A DNA stretch of 44,590 nt from Oceanococcus sp. (GTDB lineage Bacteria; Pseudomonadota; Gammaproteobacteria; Nevskiales; Oceanococcaceae): assembly GCA_030147945.1 (NCBI GenBank), contig JASBUL010000002.1:1-44590 (forward strand). The letters are read 5' to 3'. This document shows, piece after piece, positions 34,564-43,739 of this stretch. Numbering within the stretch: the stretch's first letter is position 1; the number at the start of each line of letters is the position of its first letter. The notes beneath the pieces are model-generated. The model saw nothing but the letters and a program-made list of their open reading frames with translations. It did no database searches and was not told where the DNA came from. The position numbers and the translations under genes are program-made.

Positions 34564-35841
34564 ATGGCCAAAATCTTCAGCAAGTTGCTGCTCACGCTGA
34601 TGCTGGCCACGCTGGTAGGGACACCGGCCGTGGCCAAGGACGACGATGGTGGTCGCAAGCCGCCCACGCGGGTCACGGAAAAATTGTCGCCCAAGGTTTA
34701 TCAGAAGATCGAGGCTGCGCAGCAAGCCCTGGAAGCCAAGGATCTGGCGGGTGCCGAGGCGATCATGGATGAGCTGAAGGCCACGGCAGACAAGCTCAAT
34801 GATTACGAAAAGTCGCAGATGTACAACTTCTACGCGGCGATTCATTACGAGCAGGGTGATATTGCGGCAACCATTGCCGACTACATCGCCATCCTCAAGC
34901 TGGACAACCCGCCGGAGCAGATCCGCACCAACAGCCTGTTCCGTCTGGCGCAGCTGTATTTCGTGCAGGAGGATTACAGCAAGGCCATCCGCGTGCTCCA
35001 GGAATGGCAGAAGAATGTCGACAGTGTGCGACCCGAAGCACACATGCTGCTGGCCCAGGCGTACTACCAGCTGGAGGATTACGAGGCGGCCAAAACCCCG
35101 GTCATCGAGGCCATGAAGGAAGCACGTCGGCGTGGCCAGGCCTTGCAGGAAAACTGGCTGGCCCTGTTGCGTGCGGTGTATTACGAGCTGGGCGACTACA
35201 AGAGCGCGGTCAAGGTGCTGGCCCAGCTGATCCAGCGCTGGCCCAACCCGAGCTACTACAAGCAGCTCTCCGGCATGCTCGGCCTGATGGGCCAGCAGAA
35301 GGGGCAGCTTTACGTGATGCACGCAGCCTACACAGCCGGCATGCTTGAAGGGGAATCCGAACTGCTCAACATGGCTCGGCTGTACATGGCCGAGGACGCA
35401 CCCTATCCCGCCATAGAGATCATCAAGCAGGGGCTGGACAACGGCAGCATCGAGGACAACGCGCAGAATCTTCAGCTGCTTGCCCAGGCCATGGCACTGG
35501 CCAAGGACAGTGAAGGACAGATCCCGGTGCTCAAGCGTGCCGCAGAACTGTCGGGTGAGGCGCGCCAGTATCTGTACCTTGGTCAGGCGCAGATCAGTCA
35601 GTATCAGTGGGCTGATGCAGCCCAGTCCTTGCAGAAAGCGCTGGATATCGGCGGCCTGGATCGTCCGGGCAGTGTGTACATGCAGCTGGGTACGGCACAG
35701 TACAACCTCAAGCGCTACAGCCGCGCCCTGCAGGCTTTCAAGGAGGCGGCGGCGTATGAGGATTACGCCCGCCAGGCCAAGCAGTGGGTGAGTTTCGTCA
35801 ACCAGGAAATTCAGCGCGAGCGCGCCATAAGCAATCTCTAG
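34564..35841 (+). CDS. TPR-repeat periplasmic protein of the TonB2 operon
   Basis: A protein of about 425 residues with a signal peptide (LLLTLMLATLVGTPAVA) and many tetratricopeptide-like repeats, for example NSLFRLAQLYFVQEDYSKAIRVLQEW, HMLLAQAYYQLEDYEAAKTPV and YMQLGTAQYNLKRYSRALQAFKEA. A TPR gene closes Vibrio-type tonB2 operons as well, where it is needed for full activity. The start is ATG 34564 or 34555, the latter overlapping tonB. It probably scaffolds TonB, TtpC or DUF3450 in the periplasm. Confidence 0.87.
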   Translation: MAKIFSKLLLTLMLATLVGTPAVAKDDDGGRKPPTRVTEKLSPKVYQKIEAAQQALEAKDLAGAEAIMDELKATADKLNDYEKSQMYNFYAAIHYEQGDIAATIADYIAILKLDNPPEQIRTNSLFRLAQLYFVQEDYSKAIRVLQEWQKNVDSVRPEAHMLLAQAYYQLEDYEAAKTPVIEAMKEARRRGQALQENWLALLRAVYYELGDYKSAVKVLAQLIQRWPNPSYYKQLSGMLGLMGQQKGQLYVMHAAYTAGMLEGESELLNMARLYMAEDAPYPAIEIIKQGLDNGSIEDNAQNLQLLAQAMALAKDSEGQIPVLKRAAELSGEARQYLYLGQAQISQYQWADAAQSLQKALDIGGLDRPGSVYMQLGTAQYNLKRYSRALQAFKEAAAYEDYARQAKQWVSFVNQEIQRERAISNL

Positions 35842-35866
35842 TTTTACCGCAAAGGGTCGATCACGC

Positions 35867-36601
35867 ATGCAGCAAAGTCCCGGTCGAATCTTCCCCAATG
35901 ACGCCATGTACTGCTGTATGCGCCCTTTGCGGCTTTCTCTTGCACTGATTCTGCTGTGTGCCCCGGGCTGGTTGTCGGCGCAGAGCCGTTTGCCGACCGG
36001 CGCGGTTGCGCATGATCCGGCCTCCGGACGTGTGGTGTATCGCGAGCAGCGCTCCACCCAGTACAGCGACAACAGCATGGTCCAGTCCGACCTGGTTTGC
36101 CTGTCGCCTGAGGGCGACGTGCTCGCGCGCGTCAATCTTGACCTGGCCGGGGAGTATGCCGAGCTGGAATGGACGCGACCGAACTCGGAGCATCTCCAAC
36201 TGACGCGGGCCGGTGGCCGCTGGATTGCCCGCTACAAATCCGATCAGCGGGTTAACACGCAGGTGACCTGGCCGCGACTGCGGGTGACCGATCTGATCGA
36301 GGACCAGCTGCTGGCATTTCTTCAGCACGCTGTGGGGGCGCTCAAACAGCGCCCGGGTTCAGTCACCGTGGTACGTGCACCCCAGCTGAAACGGCAACGT
36401 TATGCGCTCGCTGTCGCAGAACTCGATGCGCACCGGTTCCAGATTCGTTTGCAGGATCAGGGTTGGTTTTCGGACAACAGCCAGGACATGCGCATCACGA
36501 TGGACGCTGATGGTCGTCTGCTGCGATATCAGGGGCCGCCACGCTGTCCGCTGGTGCAGCCGGACGGTCCGCAGCACGTCGACGTGCGCTATCTCTACTG
36601 A
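35867..36601 (+). CDS. Secreted or periplasmic protein, unknown
   Basis: Up to 244 residues. A clear export signal begins at the third Met (MRPLRLSLALILLCAPGWLSAQS, ATG at 35918), so the start may be 35867, 35906 or 35918. The mature part looks rich in beta strands, with no cysteine cluster or catalytic motif that I can name. YREQRS near the start and TMDADGRLLRYQGP near the end resemble proteins with repeated strand pairs. It follows the TPR gene by 25 bases and is probably the last gene of the TonB2 transcript. Confidence 0.6.
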   Translation: MQQSPGRIFPNDAMYCCMRPLRLSLALILLCAPGWLSAQSRLPTGAVAHDPASGRVVYREQRSTQYSDNSMVQSDLVCLSPEGDVLARVNLDLAGEYAELEWTRPNSEHLQLTRAGGRWIARYKSDQRVNTQVTWPRLRVTDLIEDQLLAFLQHAVGALKQRPGSVTVVRAPQLKRQRYALAVAELDAHRFQIRLQDQGWFSDNSQDMRITMDADGRLLRYQGPPRCPLVQPDGPQHVDVRYLY

Positions 36602-36611
36602 GCCTTTTGAG

Positions 36612-38201
36612 TTAGAGCATCACGAAGCGATCTGCGCGTGCCGCCGACCAGGCGGTCTGCCAGTTGGCGCGAGGCTCAGCCAGCAGTTCACCAGGTTGCA
36701 GCCATTCATAGAACGCGGCCGCACTGGCCACCTGACCGGGCCCGTTGCGTCGGTACAGGTGTCGGGGTGACAACGCCTGGGGATGGTCGAGACCAGCTGA
36801 GGCGATGATCTCGATCAGTGCATTGACGGTGTGGCGATGATAGTTGTGCACGCGTTCGGCCTTGTCGGTCACGTTGAGTGCACGCTGGCGCCAGCGGTCT
36901 TGTGTGGCGACGCCCGTGGGGCAACGGTCCGTGTGGCAACTCAGCGACTGGACACAGCCGATGGCGAACATGAACCCGCGCGCCGCGTTGCACCAGTCGG
37001 CACCCAGCGCCAGGTTGATGGCGAGCCGCGAAGCCGAGGTGATCTTGCCCGCTGCGGCGAGATGCAGGCGATCCCGCAGGCCGGCTCCGACCAGAACATT
37101 CTGTGCCAGCACCAAGCCTTCACGCAGCGGTGTTCCAACATGATTGGTCAGCTCCAGCGGGGCGGCGCCGGTGCCGCCTTCGGCACCGTCTATCACGATG
37201 AAATCGGGCACGATAGCGCTCTCCAGCATGGCCTTGACCATGCACATGAACTCGCTGGTGTGACCGATGCACAGCTTGATGCCCACCGGTTTTCCTCCGC
37301 TGAGTTCACGCACTCTGGCAATGAACTGCATCAGTTCAAGCGGGTTGGAAAAGGCGCTGTGGCAGGCCGGGGAGATGCAGTCCTGGCCCACCGGTATGCC
37401 GCGTGTTCGGGCGATTTCGTGATTCACCTTGGAACCCGGTAGCACGCCGCCATGGCCGGGTTTGGCACCCTGCGACAGCTTGATCTCGATCATGCGAACC
37501 TGCGGGTGGGCCGCCACATCGGCGAAACGTGCAGGATCAAACCGTCCTTGCGCGTTGCGGCAACCGAAGTAACCACTGCCCAGCTCCCACACCAGGTCGC
37601 CACCATGTTCCAGGTGATAGGGCGAAACACCGCCTTCACCGGTGTCATGATAAAACTGCCCCAGCTGAGCACCGCGATTCAGGGCGCGGATGGCATTGGC
37701 GCTGAGCGAGCCAAAGCTCATCGCCGAAATGTTGAAGATCGAAGCGGAGTAGGGTTGCGTGCACTCATCGCCACCGACATCAATACGAAAAGGCTGGTCC
37801 GACTTGTCATGGGGTGTCGTAGAGTGGTTGATCCACTCGTAATCTGCGGCGTAAACGTCCTGCAATGTTCCGAAGGGCTGTTTGTCGTTGTCGTTCTTGG
37901 CCCGCTCGTAGACCAGTGAACGTTGCTCGCGCGAGAACGGGCGGCCGTCCGTTTCACTCTCGAACAGGTACTGGCGCAGCTCCGGTCGTATGGCCTCGAA
38001 CAGCCAGCGCAGGCGTGCGGTCAGCGGATAGTTGCGGCGCAGATTGTGGCGTCGTTGCAGCAGGTCAATCAGGCCGACAAACGAGGCTGTGGCAAACAGC
38101 AGGGCAGGCCACAGGGTGTGTGGCCAGCGCTGGACCACCAACGCCAGCAACACGCTGGCAAGCACACAAATCAACCAGGGCAGGTAGCGTAAGGCCATCA
38201 T
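36612..38201 (-). CDS. FMN-binding glutamate synthase family protein, membrane-anchored
   Basis: A 529-residue protein. Two N-terminal hydrophobic helices (LPWLICVLASVLLALVV and LWPALLFATASFVGLIDLL) precede a glutamate-synthase central/FMN barrel domain with SFGSLSANAIRALNRGA, GGVLPGSKVNHEIA, the FMN and substrate stretch VIDGAEGGTGAAPLELTNH, and a CHTDRCPTGVATQ cluster Cys loop. It lacks the glutaminase domain of GltB, so it is not a complete glutamate synthase; its reaction is undefined. Start at 38201 has AGGA at good spacing. It is divergent from the LuxR-type regulator and shares its upstream region. Confidence 0.85.
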   Translation of the reverse strand: MMALRYLPWLICVLASVLLALVVQRWPHTLWPALLFATASFVGLIDLLQRRHNLRRNYPLTARLRWLFEAIRPELRQYLFESETDGRPFSREQRSLVYERAKNDNDKQPFGTLQDVYAADYEWINHSTTPHDKSDQPFRIDVGGDECTQPYSASIFNISAMSFGSLSANAIRALNRGAQLGQFYHDTGEGGVSPYHLEHGGDLVWELGSGYFGCRNAQGRFDPARFADVAAHPQVRMIEIKLSQGAKPGHGGVLPGSKVNHEIARTRGIPVGQDCISPACHSAFSNPLELMQFIARVRELSGGKPVGIKLCIGHTSEFMCMVKAMLESAIVPDFIVIDGAEGGTGAAPLELTNHVGTPLREGLVLAQNVLVGAGLRDRLHLAAAGKITSASRLAINLALGADWCNAARGFMFAIGCVQSLSCHTDRCPTGVATQDRWRQRALNVTDKAERVHNYHRHTVNALIEIIASAGLDHPQALSPRHLYRRNGPGQVASAAAFYEWLQPGELLAEPRANWQTAWSAARADRFVML

Positions 38202-38291
38202 GCAAAATGTCCTTGCGGGTGGCGACTGACAAACGCCAAGGCTAGCAAGAATGCCGGCTTGGCGTTGGCGTGTAGAGCCGCCGTCCCTCAA

Positions 38292-38315
38292 AAGCCTATC
38301 GAAAGCGATAGGCTT
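38292..38315. promoter_or_regulatory. Lux/las-box-like perfect palindrome
   Basis: Ten-base arms AAGCCTATCG and CGATAGGCTT around AAAG. The inner CTATCGAAAGCGATAG fits CT-N12-AG, the form of las/rhl boxes bound by LuxR-type regulators. It stands between the divergent FMN-protein gene (91 bases away) and the LuxR-type gene (109 bases away). A degenerate CTATCG half site recurs near 38358. There is no T-tract, which argues against a terminator. Confidence 0.55.
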
Positions 38316-38423
38316 ACTTCGTGGCGCATTCCGATTAGACTGAAGCCGAACAAACTATCGTTTCAGATAAGGCTGCAGAGGCGCTGGGGACAGGTGTACG
38401 CAAGCAGCCCGGGGGGGGGGAGG

Positions 38424-39149
38424 ATGTACAGCCGAACTGTACAACCCAGGTATCCGGACGAGTATTCAGCCAGCACACGGGATGTGCTTGGGGAACTGGT
38501 TACGGGCCTGAAAAAACTGGGGTTCAATGGCTATTGCCTGACCATTGAAGAGCCGGCCACATTGCATGAGCGCAGACGTTTCGTGCTGAGTTCAGATCAG
38601 AACTGGCTGACACACTACTACGAAAAGAACTTTGCCGCCGAGGATCCGGTGTTGCTGGCCGCGCGCCGTTCGCACGGTGCGTTTTCCTGGACCTCCGGCA
38701 GCGATGAGCCGTCGCTGATGTCGCCACGCTCGGCGGTGCTGCGAGCCGCCGACGATTTCGGTTACAAGAACGGTCTGACCATGAGCCATCACCTCGGCCG
38801 TCTGGGCTTGGCGGTGCTCAGCGCCACGGTGGATGTTCACGAATCACCCATGCGCTTGCTGCAGGAGCAGGAACAGCGCGATCTTCGCGTGCTGCTGGAA
38901 AAATCAACAGATGCGGTTCTTCAGGACTGGCATCACGAACAGGATCAGTTGCCGCAGTTGACTGGGCGGGAACATCAGATTCTAAGACTTTCAGCGCTTG
39001 GGAAATCATCTGAACAGATCGCAGGGCAACTGAATGTCGCTGAAGTGACGATACGTTTCCACCTCAAGGCCGCGCGGGCCAAGCTCAAAGCGAGCAATAA
39101 AACAGAGGCGGTGGCCAAAGCGATCGCCATGGGTCTGATTCAGCTTTAA
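38424..39149 (+). CDS. LuxR family regulator with autoinducer-binding domain (solo)
   Basis: A 241-residue protein with both LuxR halves. The acyl-homoserine-lactone domain keeps the family's W, Y, D-P, W series in NWLTHYYEKNFAAEDPVL and AFSWTSG. The C-terminal GerE-type helix-turn-helix is LTGREHQILRLSALGKSSEQIAGQLNVAEVTIRFHLKAARAKL. No luxI synthase is in the window, so it is a solo. ATG 38424 follows a run of ten G and AGG that forms an unusual ribosome site. A candidate lux box lies upstream. The ligand may be an acyl-HSL or something else. Confidence 0.9.
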   Translation: MYSRTVQPRYPDEYSASTRDVLGELVTGLKKLGFNGYCLTIEEPATLHERRRFVLSSDQNWLTHYYEKNFAAEDPVLLAARRSHGAFSWTSGSDEPSLMSPRSAVLRAADDFGYKNGLTMSHHLGRLGLAVLSATVDVHESPMRLLQEQEQRDLRVLLEKSTDAVLQDWHHEQDQLPQLTGREHQILRLSALGKSSEQIAGQLNVAEVTIRFHLKAARAKLKASNKTEAVAKAIAMGLIQL

Positions 39150-39182
39150 GGGCAACGTGTTTCGCTTCAGCCCAGTCAGCGT

Positions 39183-39608
39183 TCAAGCTTTGTGTGTTTG
39201 TATAAGAGAAGTCGCGCTTGCGCTCGCAATTAGCCTGTCATCTTGAGTCAATTCTGCGCCGAGCAAGCACACACGTTTCCCTTTTCGGATGACCCGGCCA
39301 TGGCCTTCAATACGGCCGGGCTTGGCTGGGGCCACAAAGTTCACGTTCAAGTTCAAGGTCGGCGCAAACTCGCCTCGCTTCAGCATGGCGGCGAGTGCTG
39401 GCCCCATGGTGTCGTCCAGCATCGCGGCCAGAAAACCGCCCTGAATCTGACCCGCCGGGTTTGTGAATTCGGGCTTGCCTTCAAACTCCACATGGATCGT
39501 GCCGAGCTCAGCATCCACGGCTAATATTTTTATGCCCAGGGTGGTGGCGGCGCGAGGTGGTGGCAGGCGCCCGTCTTGGGTTTGCCAAAAGAATGCATCC
39601 TTATCCAC
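39183..39608 (-). CDS. PaaI-type hotdog-fold thioesterase
   Basis: A 141-residue single hotdog domain with GQIQGGFLAAMLDDTMGPAL, the helix and active-site segment of PaaI/YigI-like acyl-CoA thioesterases (an Asp in the DDTMG turn), then LNLNVNFVAPAKPGRIEGHGRVIRKGKR. It would hydrolyse acyl-CoA esters. It begins with GTG and lacks a clear ribosome site. It converges with the LuxR-type gene 33 bases away. The 75 bases between it and the next gene are AT-rich and probably hold its promoter. Confidence 0.87.
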   Translation of the reverse strand: MDKDAFFWQTQDGRLPPPRAATTLGIKILAVDAELGTIHVEFEGKPEFTNPAGQIQGGFLAAMLDDTMGPALAAMLKRGEFAPTLNLNVNFVAPAKPGRIEGHGRVIRKGKRVCLLGAELTQDDRLIASASATSLIQTHKA

Positions 39609-39683
39609 GGTGTCTAGAGCCTGTTGCTATTCGATATATTGCTTTGATGATAGTCCGTGCACTCGTGAATAGGTGGCGGGACG

Positions 39684-40556
39684 TCAAACGGTTCTTTTGT
39701 CGATTAGCTTGTCCTGGGTGCATTGCTCGAAGTCACGCGCGTCATGGCGCTCGTGCAACTGCTCGCTGGGATGACCCCAGGCTCGATTGACCATGCGGCC
39801 GCGCTTCACGGCCGGGCGCTGGTCGATGGCTTGCGCCCAGCGCTGCACGTGCCTGTACGCCTTGACCTGAAGGAACTCGGCAGCATCGTAAAGACGGCCA
39901 AGGGCGAGGGCGCCATACCAAGGCCAGGTGCAGATGTCGGCAATGCTGTACGCCTCGCCCGCCAGATAGGTGTTGTTGGCCAGATGCCGATCCAGCACAT
40001 CCAGCTGGCGCTTCACTTCCATGCTGTAGCGATCAATCGGATAGCGGTATTTCTCAGGTGCATAGGCATAGAAATGGCCAAAGCCACCGCCGAGAAACGG
40101 GGCACTGCCCATTTGCCAGAACAGCCAGTTGAGGCATTCGGTGCGCTGAGCCGGTGTTTCGGGCAGCAGGGCATCAAATTTTTCCGCCAGATAAAGCAGG
40201 ATGGCGCCGGACTCGAATACCCTTTGCGCCGGTTGGGTGCTGGTGTCGAGCAGTGCGGGGATCTTGGAATTGGGGTTGATCTCGACGAAGTCGCTGCCGA
40301 ACTGATCGCCATTTTCAATGTTGATCAGCCAGGCATCATATTCGGCGTCGCGGTGGCCCAGGGCGAGCAACTCTTCCAGCATCACCGTGACCTTCACGCC
40401 GTTGGGTGTGGCCAGCGAGTACAGCTGCAGCGGATGTTGTCCGCGCGGCAGTTCCTTGTCGTGGGTGGCGCCGGCGGTGGGGCGATTGATGCTGGCGAAC
40501 TTGCCGCCATTTTCAGCCGGCTGCCATACAGACGGGGGCTGGTAGATATCGTTCAT
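39684..40556 (-). CDS. yghU: Glutathione S-transferase family protein YghU
   Basis: A 290-residue protein, close to the 288 of E. coli YghU. The thioredoxin-like half begins ASINRPTAGATHDKELPRGQHPLQLYSLATPNGVKVTVMLEEL, which is distinctive for YghU, and continues INPNSKIPAL (cis-Pro) and FESGAILLYLAEKF (glutathione gamma-glutamyl site). The helical half contains YSIADICTWPW. The enzyme acts as a glutathione-dependent disulfide-bond oxidoreductase. ATG 40556 is the natural start; the frame runs further upstream. It is a single gene. Confidence 0.92.
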   Translation of the reverse strand: MNDIYQPPSVWQPAENGGKFASINRPTAGATHDKELPRGQHPLQLYSLATPNGVKVTVMLEELLALGHRDAEYDAWLINIENGDQFGSDFVEINPNSKIPALLDTSTQPAQRVFESGAILLYLAEKFDALLPETPAQRTECLNWLFWQMGSAPFLGGGFGHFYAYAPEKYRYPIDRYSMEVKRQLDVLDRHLANNTYLAGEAYSIADICTWPWYGALALGRLYDAAEFLQVKAYRHVQRWAQAIDQRPAVKRGRMVNRAWGHPSEQLHERHDARDFEQCTQDKLIDKRTV

Positions 40557-40679
40557 GGCCTGTTTTTGCGCGTGGTCTGTGGGGGCATGGTGCGATCCGC
40601 TGAGCGCAGGCGCAAGCCGCTGCCGCCCGGTGTTTGGCGTATGCATACGGGCAGCGGTTGAACGCGTGCCACGCCAGGC

Positions 40680-42677
40680 TTAGTCACCGAATCTGTAGCG
40701 GAGTTCGAGACCGTAGGTGCGACGACGCTCGGAGGTGGCCATATAGCTGCCGGTATCCAGCGGTGCCGGGGCGCCGATGCCGGTGGTCAGTTCATCCGTG
40801 AGATTCTTGCCCATCAGCGCGATACCCCAGCGTCGGTCAGCGGCTTCCAGCGACAGGCGCAGGTTGTATTTGGTGAAGCCGCGCTGCAATCCACGTGGAT
40901 CCAGGTCGCCCGAGATGTAGTGGTCGGTGCGGAAGTTGGCATCCAGCGTCAGGCCCCAGTGCAAACCGTTTTTGAGCTGATCGGTGTAAGCAGCGGACAG
41001 GCTGCCACTCCACTTCGGGGTTTGCTGGTTCTCGCGCCCGCTGAGGTCACAGGTCCCTTCATCCGAAGCATCCGGGGCGCCAAAGTAGCAGGGGCCGTCA
41101 ACATAGCTCTGCCATTCGAAGTCCAGGTAGGCGAGGGCGCCGCTGAGCATCAGATGGTCGCCGAGCAGCCAGCGCCCGTCGACTTCCAGGCCCTGTACCA
41201 GCGCGCTGCCGGCGTTGGTCACGGTAAAGCCGGCGACGCCGTCAAACACGCTGACCTGCATGTCTTCGTACTCGACCCGGTACAGCGCAAGATTCAGCTC
41301 CGCGGTGCCGCTGGCAAAGCGGATCTTGCTGCCCAGTTCGGCGGCATCGGCAATCTCATCCTGGTATTCGAAGTTCTCGCCGCCACCGGTAGGGCCGTCC
41401 TGGGCGTTGTTGTTGCGCGCATCATAGCCACCACTTTTGGCCCCACGGGACCAGTAGCCGTAGAGCATGACGGCGTCGTTAAGGTCGTGCTGCAGATTGA
41501 TCGAAGGCAGCAGCGTGTTGGATTCACGCTTGCCGGACAGCGTGTGTGCTTCGATTTTGAGCTGTGCCAGGGCCGCTGCGGTGACCGGGTCAACATCCTG
41601 TTCGGTGCCGGGTTGGTAGGCCTCCAGATTGCGGTAACCGTCCTTGGTTTCGTGCACGTAGCGTGCTCCAGCCGTGAGCCGCCAGTCCTGGGCGAAATGC
41701 CAGGTGCCCTGGGCAAACAGTGAGGACGAGCGCGAATCCACGGTGAACAAGCGGGCCAGATCGGCGCTGATCACAACCACCGTGTTGGCCGGGCCTGCCT
41801 GGGCCACGATGTCGATCAACTCACCCGGCAGAGCGGCGAATTCCAGCGTGCCGGTGCGCACTTTGAGATCGCCGAACTCGTTGAATTCCTGCTCGGCTTG
41901 CTGATAGAAAGCACCGGCAATGAAGTCGAAGTGCTCACCGGGGGGCGAGACCCAGCGAATCTCCTGACTGAACTGGGAATAATCCTCCTGACCAATCAGG
42001 AAGATGGTGTCGACCCCGCTGGAGTCGGCATCAAACGCATCAATCTGATCGTAGGTGGTGAATCCACTGACCAGCTCCAGGGTGTGCTCGCCGATGTCGA
42101 TGCGCCCGTTGAGGGTGATGCTGTCATTGACCAGCTCCATGAACTCGTCTTCGTTGGTTTCGCGCATATCATCCAGGCCGGCCTGATTGTTTTCCGACTC
42201 GGTGAGAATGCCGTTGTCGACAATCTGATAGGTACGCCCGGTGGAGTCGCGTCCACTGTGTTCGAATTTCAGGGTGAACTGCGCCTCATCCGACGGGGTC
42301 CACTGCAGCGTGCCACGCCCGGCCAACTCCTCCAGCTGTGGATCGTCACGCTGCTGCCCGCGGTTGTAGACATATCCGCCTTCATCGCGCCAGCGCAGTG
42401 CGACTCGGCCGTTGAGGGTGTCGCTCAGCGGGCCGGTGGCGAAACCGCTCAGCTCACGATCTTCAAAGGGTTCGAACCAGCTCGCGCTGAGGCTGGCATC
42501 GAAGCTGTCGCGCGGCTGGCCGGAGGTCACATTCATGGCGCCAGCAATCGCGTTCTTGCCAAACAGAATACTTTGCGGGCCTTTGAGAACCTCGATGCGC
42601 TCGACATCCAGAAACGCCGCCAAGGTCAGGTGAGGGCGCCCCAGGTGAATGCCGTCGTTGTACAGGCCGACGGACAT
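40680..42677 (-). pseudogene. TonB-dependent receptor, C-terminal fragment (IS-disrupted)
   Basis: The barrel and most of the plug of a TonB-dependent receptor. It starts inside the plug (MSVGLYNDGIHLGRPHL, then VERIEVLKGPQSILFGKNAIAGAMN) and ends TYGLELRYRFGD. It lacks the signal peptide and TonB box, which lie beyond the insertion at 43724-44227. Removing the element and one copy of the 8-bp duplication rejoins the frame exactly (GFEM-SVGL) into an 819-residue receptor. The ATG at 42677 is made by the duplicated target bases. No other damage is seen, so inactivation looks recent. The fragment cannot be exported as it stands. Confidence 0.9.
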
Positions 42678-42683
42678 TTCAAA
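42676..42683. repeat. 8-bp target site duplication, left copy
   Basis: ATTTCAAA, identical to 43764-43771 on the other side of the element. Both belong to the receptor codons for FEM. Confidence 0.92.
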
Positions 42684-42707
42684 GGCTCTATTCGCCTTAA
42701 CTAGTGA
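42684..42707 (+). repeat. Terminal inverted repeat of the IS, left end
   Basis: Begins GGCTCTATTCGCC and matches the complement of the right end at 20 of 24 positions. The transposase stop codon (42701-42703) lies inside it. Confidence 0.88.
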
Positions 42708-43660
42708 TGAGCAATTCGGCCCAATGCCAAGTCGAGCAGATTGACGGGGTCGATGTGTTGCGGGGCATGCCGGTCAACGGCACGAAACCAGCCGAGGTAG
42801 TGGCTCAGATAAGTGGTAGCAATGCCCCGGAAGCGGCGAATCCAGTCTTTGAGCCGGGAGTGATAGGCGTTCACGTTCTGGATATGCCAAGGGCCGCGTA
42901 CGCGTTTCCCGGTCGTGCCGACCAAAGCATGATGTTCGATGCCGAGCTGGGCAGCGGCACTCGCCATGGCGGAGCTGCCATCGGTACATAGGACCGCATC
43001 GGTGGCAAGCACGGGCGTGAGCGAAGTCAGGATTTCCTTTTTGCTGCACCGATGCAGAATAAAATCCGTACTGCCACCGGAACGATCACGTGCCACCAGA
43101 ACTGGGACATGGTCGTCACCCGTTCCTCGCGTTCGGGAATGTCCACCACGTCGGCGCGGCTTGCGCCCCGTGACTTTCTGGCCCTTGTTCGAGCGCAAGA
43201 TGAAGGTTTCGTCGGCTTCAGCGATGCCGCTGAGCTTGGCGGACTTCACTTGATGGGCCGCCCGCAGGAAACGGTGACGCCACCGGAAGGCCGTGCTGCG
43301 AGCGACGTTTAAGCGCTCGGCCGCCTCGTGCACCGTCAGGCCTTCGTCCAGGACACGGGTCTGAGCATGCCATTTGTGGCGCAGCCGAAGCCGGGCCAGC
43401 GGTGTGCCCGTTAAAGCGTTGAAAGTTCTGCCACACGCCTGGCACTTGTAACGCTGCAGATCATTCGCCTGGCCATTGCGTACAAGCCGCTCGCTGGCGC
43501 AGTGGGGACAACAGCGGCCCGATGCCCCGCCCGATTCGATCTGCATCAGCACCTGCTGACCTTCGTCGGGAATATGCAACTGCGCCAAGACAGCCTGACG
43601 TTGCCTGGGGCTCAGCTCCTGCAGCCCCTTGAGCCAGCCCTTCCATTCGTGCTCCCGCAT
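42701..43660 (-). CDS. IS1595-family transposase (ISXO2-like DDE domain)
   Basis: A 319-residue transposase. An N-terminal zinc ribbon (CPHCASERLVRNG through YKCQACGRTFNALTG) is followed by a helix-turn-helix segment (LTVHEAAERLNVARSTAFRWRHRFL) and the ISXO2-like DDE domain, with EADETFILRSNKG holding the first Asp, then LCTDGSSAM holding the second and HIQNVNAYHSRLKDWIRRF near the last catalytic position. AGGAG precedes the ATG. The frame is intact and the element is complete, so it may still be active. Confidence 0.93.
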   Translation of the reverse strand: MREHEWKGWLKGLQELSPRQRQAVLAQLHIPDEGQQVLMQIESGGASGRCCPHCASERLVRNGQANDLQRYKCQACGRTFNALTGTPLARLRLRHKWHAQTRVLDEGLTVHEAAERLNVARSTAFRWRHRFLRAAHQVKSAKLSGIAEADETFILRSNKGQKVTGRKPRRRGGHSRTRGTGDDHVPVLVARDRSGGSTDFILHRCSKKEILTSLTPVLATDAVLCTDGSSAMASAAAQLGIEHHALVGTTGKRVRGPWHIQNVNAYHSRLKDWIRRFRGIATTYLSHYLGWFRAVDRHAPQHIDPVNLLDLALGRIAHH

Positions 43661-43739
43661 CGATCATCTCCTGTAACGACCCGGCACATCACCGGTTGCA
43701 GACGACAATCTCAAGCGGCGGGCTCATTCCATGAGCCTG

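Noticed and set aside
34546-36135. 529-codon antisense frame opposite the TPR gene
   Set aside because: It is a shadow of the repeats on the sense strand; the start is unsupported and it crosses two genes of the TonB2 operon.
36612-38201. Glutamate synthase large subunit (GltB)
   Set aside because: The glutaminase and C-terminal domains are missing and two membrane helices are present; only the FMN barrel is shared.
38292-38315. Perfect palindrome as a transcription terminator
   Set aside because: It has no T-tract on either side and sits between two divergent starts, where a terminator would have no transcript to end.
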